Assembly: GCA_023228665.1 (NCBI GenBank)
Contig: JALOAR010000024.1
Span: forward strand, 1-6,683
Direction: 5' to 3'
DNA: 6,683 nt
Source: Candidatus Colwelliibacteriota bacterium
Lineage (GTDB): Bacteria > Patescibacteriota > Minisyncoccia > UBA6257 > Colwellbacteraceae
The notes beneath the pieces were generated by a model. It did no database searches. It saw nothing but the letters and a program-made list of their open reading frames with translations, and had not been told where the DNA came from. This document shows, one piece after another, positions 6,335 to 6,683 of this stretch. Within the stretch, counting starts at the first letter, position 1; each line of letters begins with the position of its first letter. The position numbers and the translations under genes are program-made.

Positions 6335-6683
6335 ATGAACGGACAAAATAATGAAAAGCAGCCTATGCGTCCAAGCTTTGGCGGTTCCGAAGGCGCAGGC
6401 TCGCTTAAACCGAATAATGCTCCGATGTCCGAACTTTCAGGACAAGAAGCAAATCAGGCGCCTGCGCCTCTCCAAGGAACCAATCAGCCGACGCCATCCG
6501 AGTGGTCTCCAAAAAATGTGCCAGAACCCGGGCCTATTGGCGGCCCTTCTCCAGCAGCTCAAGCGCCTATTGAGCCTGCGGTTTCTCCTGCTCCGATAGA
6601 ACCGCCTCAACCTATGAGTCAGCCTGCTCCTGCGCCAGTGGAGCCAGCCCAGCCGGCACCTGCTCCCTCTCCCGTTTTTCCGC
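6335..6683 (+). CDS. Pro/Ala-rich low-complexity protein, N-terminal part (partial)
   Basis: An open frame from ATG 6335 runs to the window edge without a stop (116 codons plus one base). The translation starts MNGQNNEKQPMRPSFGG and becomes dominated by Pro, Ala, Gln, Glu and Ser, with repeated PAP, EP and QP units from about residue 42 onward. This is an intrinsically disordered region. No signal peptide or membrane segment appears in the visible part, so any folded or membrane domain would lie beyond the window. Third codon positions of Pro and Ala vary freely (CCT, CCA, CCG, CCC), which supports selection on the protein and not DNA slippage. GC content rises here because of Pro/Ala codons. 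It follows the pnp terminator and has its own likely promoter, so it is a separate transcription unit. I do not recognise the family. Similar N-terminal regions precede membrane anchors in some candidate-phylum proteins, but that is only a guess. Confidence 0.7.
   Translation, partial: MNGQNNEKQPMRPSFGGSEGAGSLKPNNAPMSELSGQEANQAPAPLQGTNQPTPSEWSPKNVPEPGPIGGPSPAAQAPIEPAVSPAPIEPPQPMSQPAPAPVEPAQPAPAPSPVFP

Noticed and set aside
6351..6599. 82-codon plus-strand frame
   Set aside because: It is the shifted frame of the Pro/Ala-rich gene starting at 6335; the 6335 frame stays open to the edge and has a better promoter context.
1..6683. CRISPR array, tRNA or insertion sequence
   Set aside because: No regularly spaced repeats, cloverleaf-like segments or transposase genes were seen; the recombinase best fits a Xer housekeeping role.

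Overview
The window looks like a chromosomal segment of an AT-leaning bacterium with compact gene packing. Several traits fit an uncultivated candidate-phylum lineage (CPR/Patescibacteria such as Parcubacteria): almost no Shine-Dalgarno sequences, start codons sitting directly behind promoter -10 boxes, a single Xer recombinase, and a very Pro/Ala-rich protein. This placement is inference; no rRNA or other diagnostic marker is present, and other deep-branching candidate phyla remain possible.

Layout. (1) 46-2020, plus strand: two overlapping genes encoding a pair of peptidase-U32-type proteins. The first carries the U32 signature with a C-x6-C core. The second has a C ... C-x18-C-x3-C pattern resembling UbiV. 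Together they look like a UbiU/UbiV-type pair of iron-sulfur proteins rather than proteases. (2) 2080-2982, minus strand: a complete Xer-type tyrosine recombinase, convergent with the U32 pair. (3) 2983-3081: a short divergent promoter region with a perfect 8-bp inverted repeat and a strong promoter for rpsO. (4) 3082-6045, plus strand: rpsO (ribosomal protein S15), a NYN/LabA-type putative ribonuclease, and pnp (polynucleotide phosphorylase), tightly packed and closed by a GC-rich intrinsic terminator at 6067-6091. (5) 6092-6334: a non-coding spacer holding two motifs that resemble dispersed bacterial repeats. (6) 6335 to the window edge: the 5' part of a gene for a Pro/Ala-rich protein that continues beyond the window.

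How the genes work together. rpsO-pnp is a widely conserved pairing of a ribosomal protein with the 3'-5' exoribonuclease. Here a NYN-domain protein sits between them, which suggests an RNA decay or processing unit with an additional nuclease. The U32 pair probably forms an Fe-S hydroxylase-like complex with an unknown substrate. The Xer protein is most likely the chromosome dimer resolution recombinase. At several gene starts the predicted transcription start falls on or within a few bases of the initiation codon, so leaderless translation may be common in this organism.
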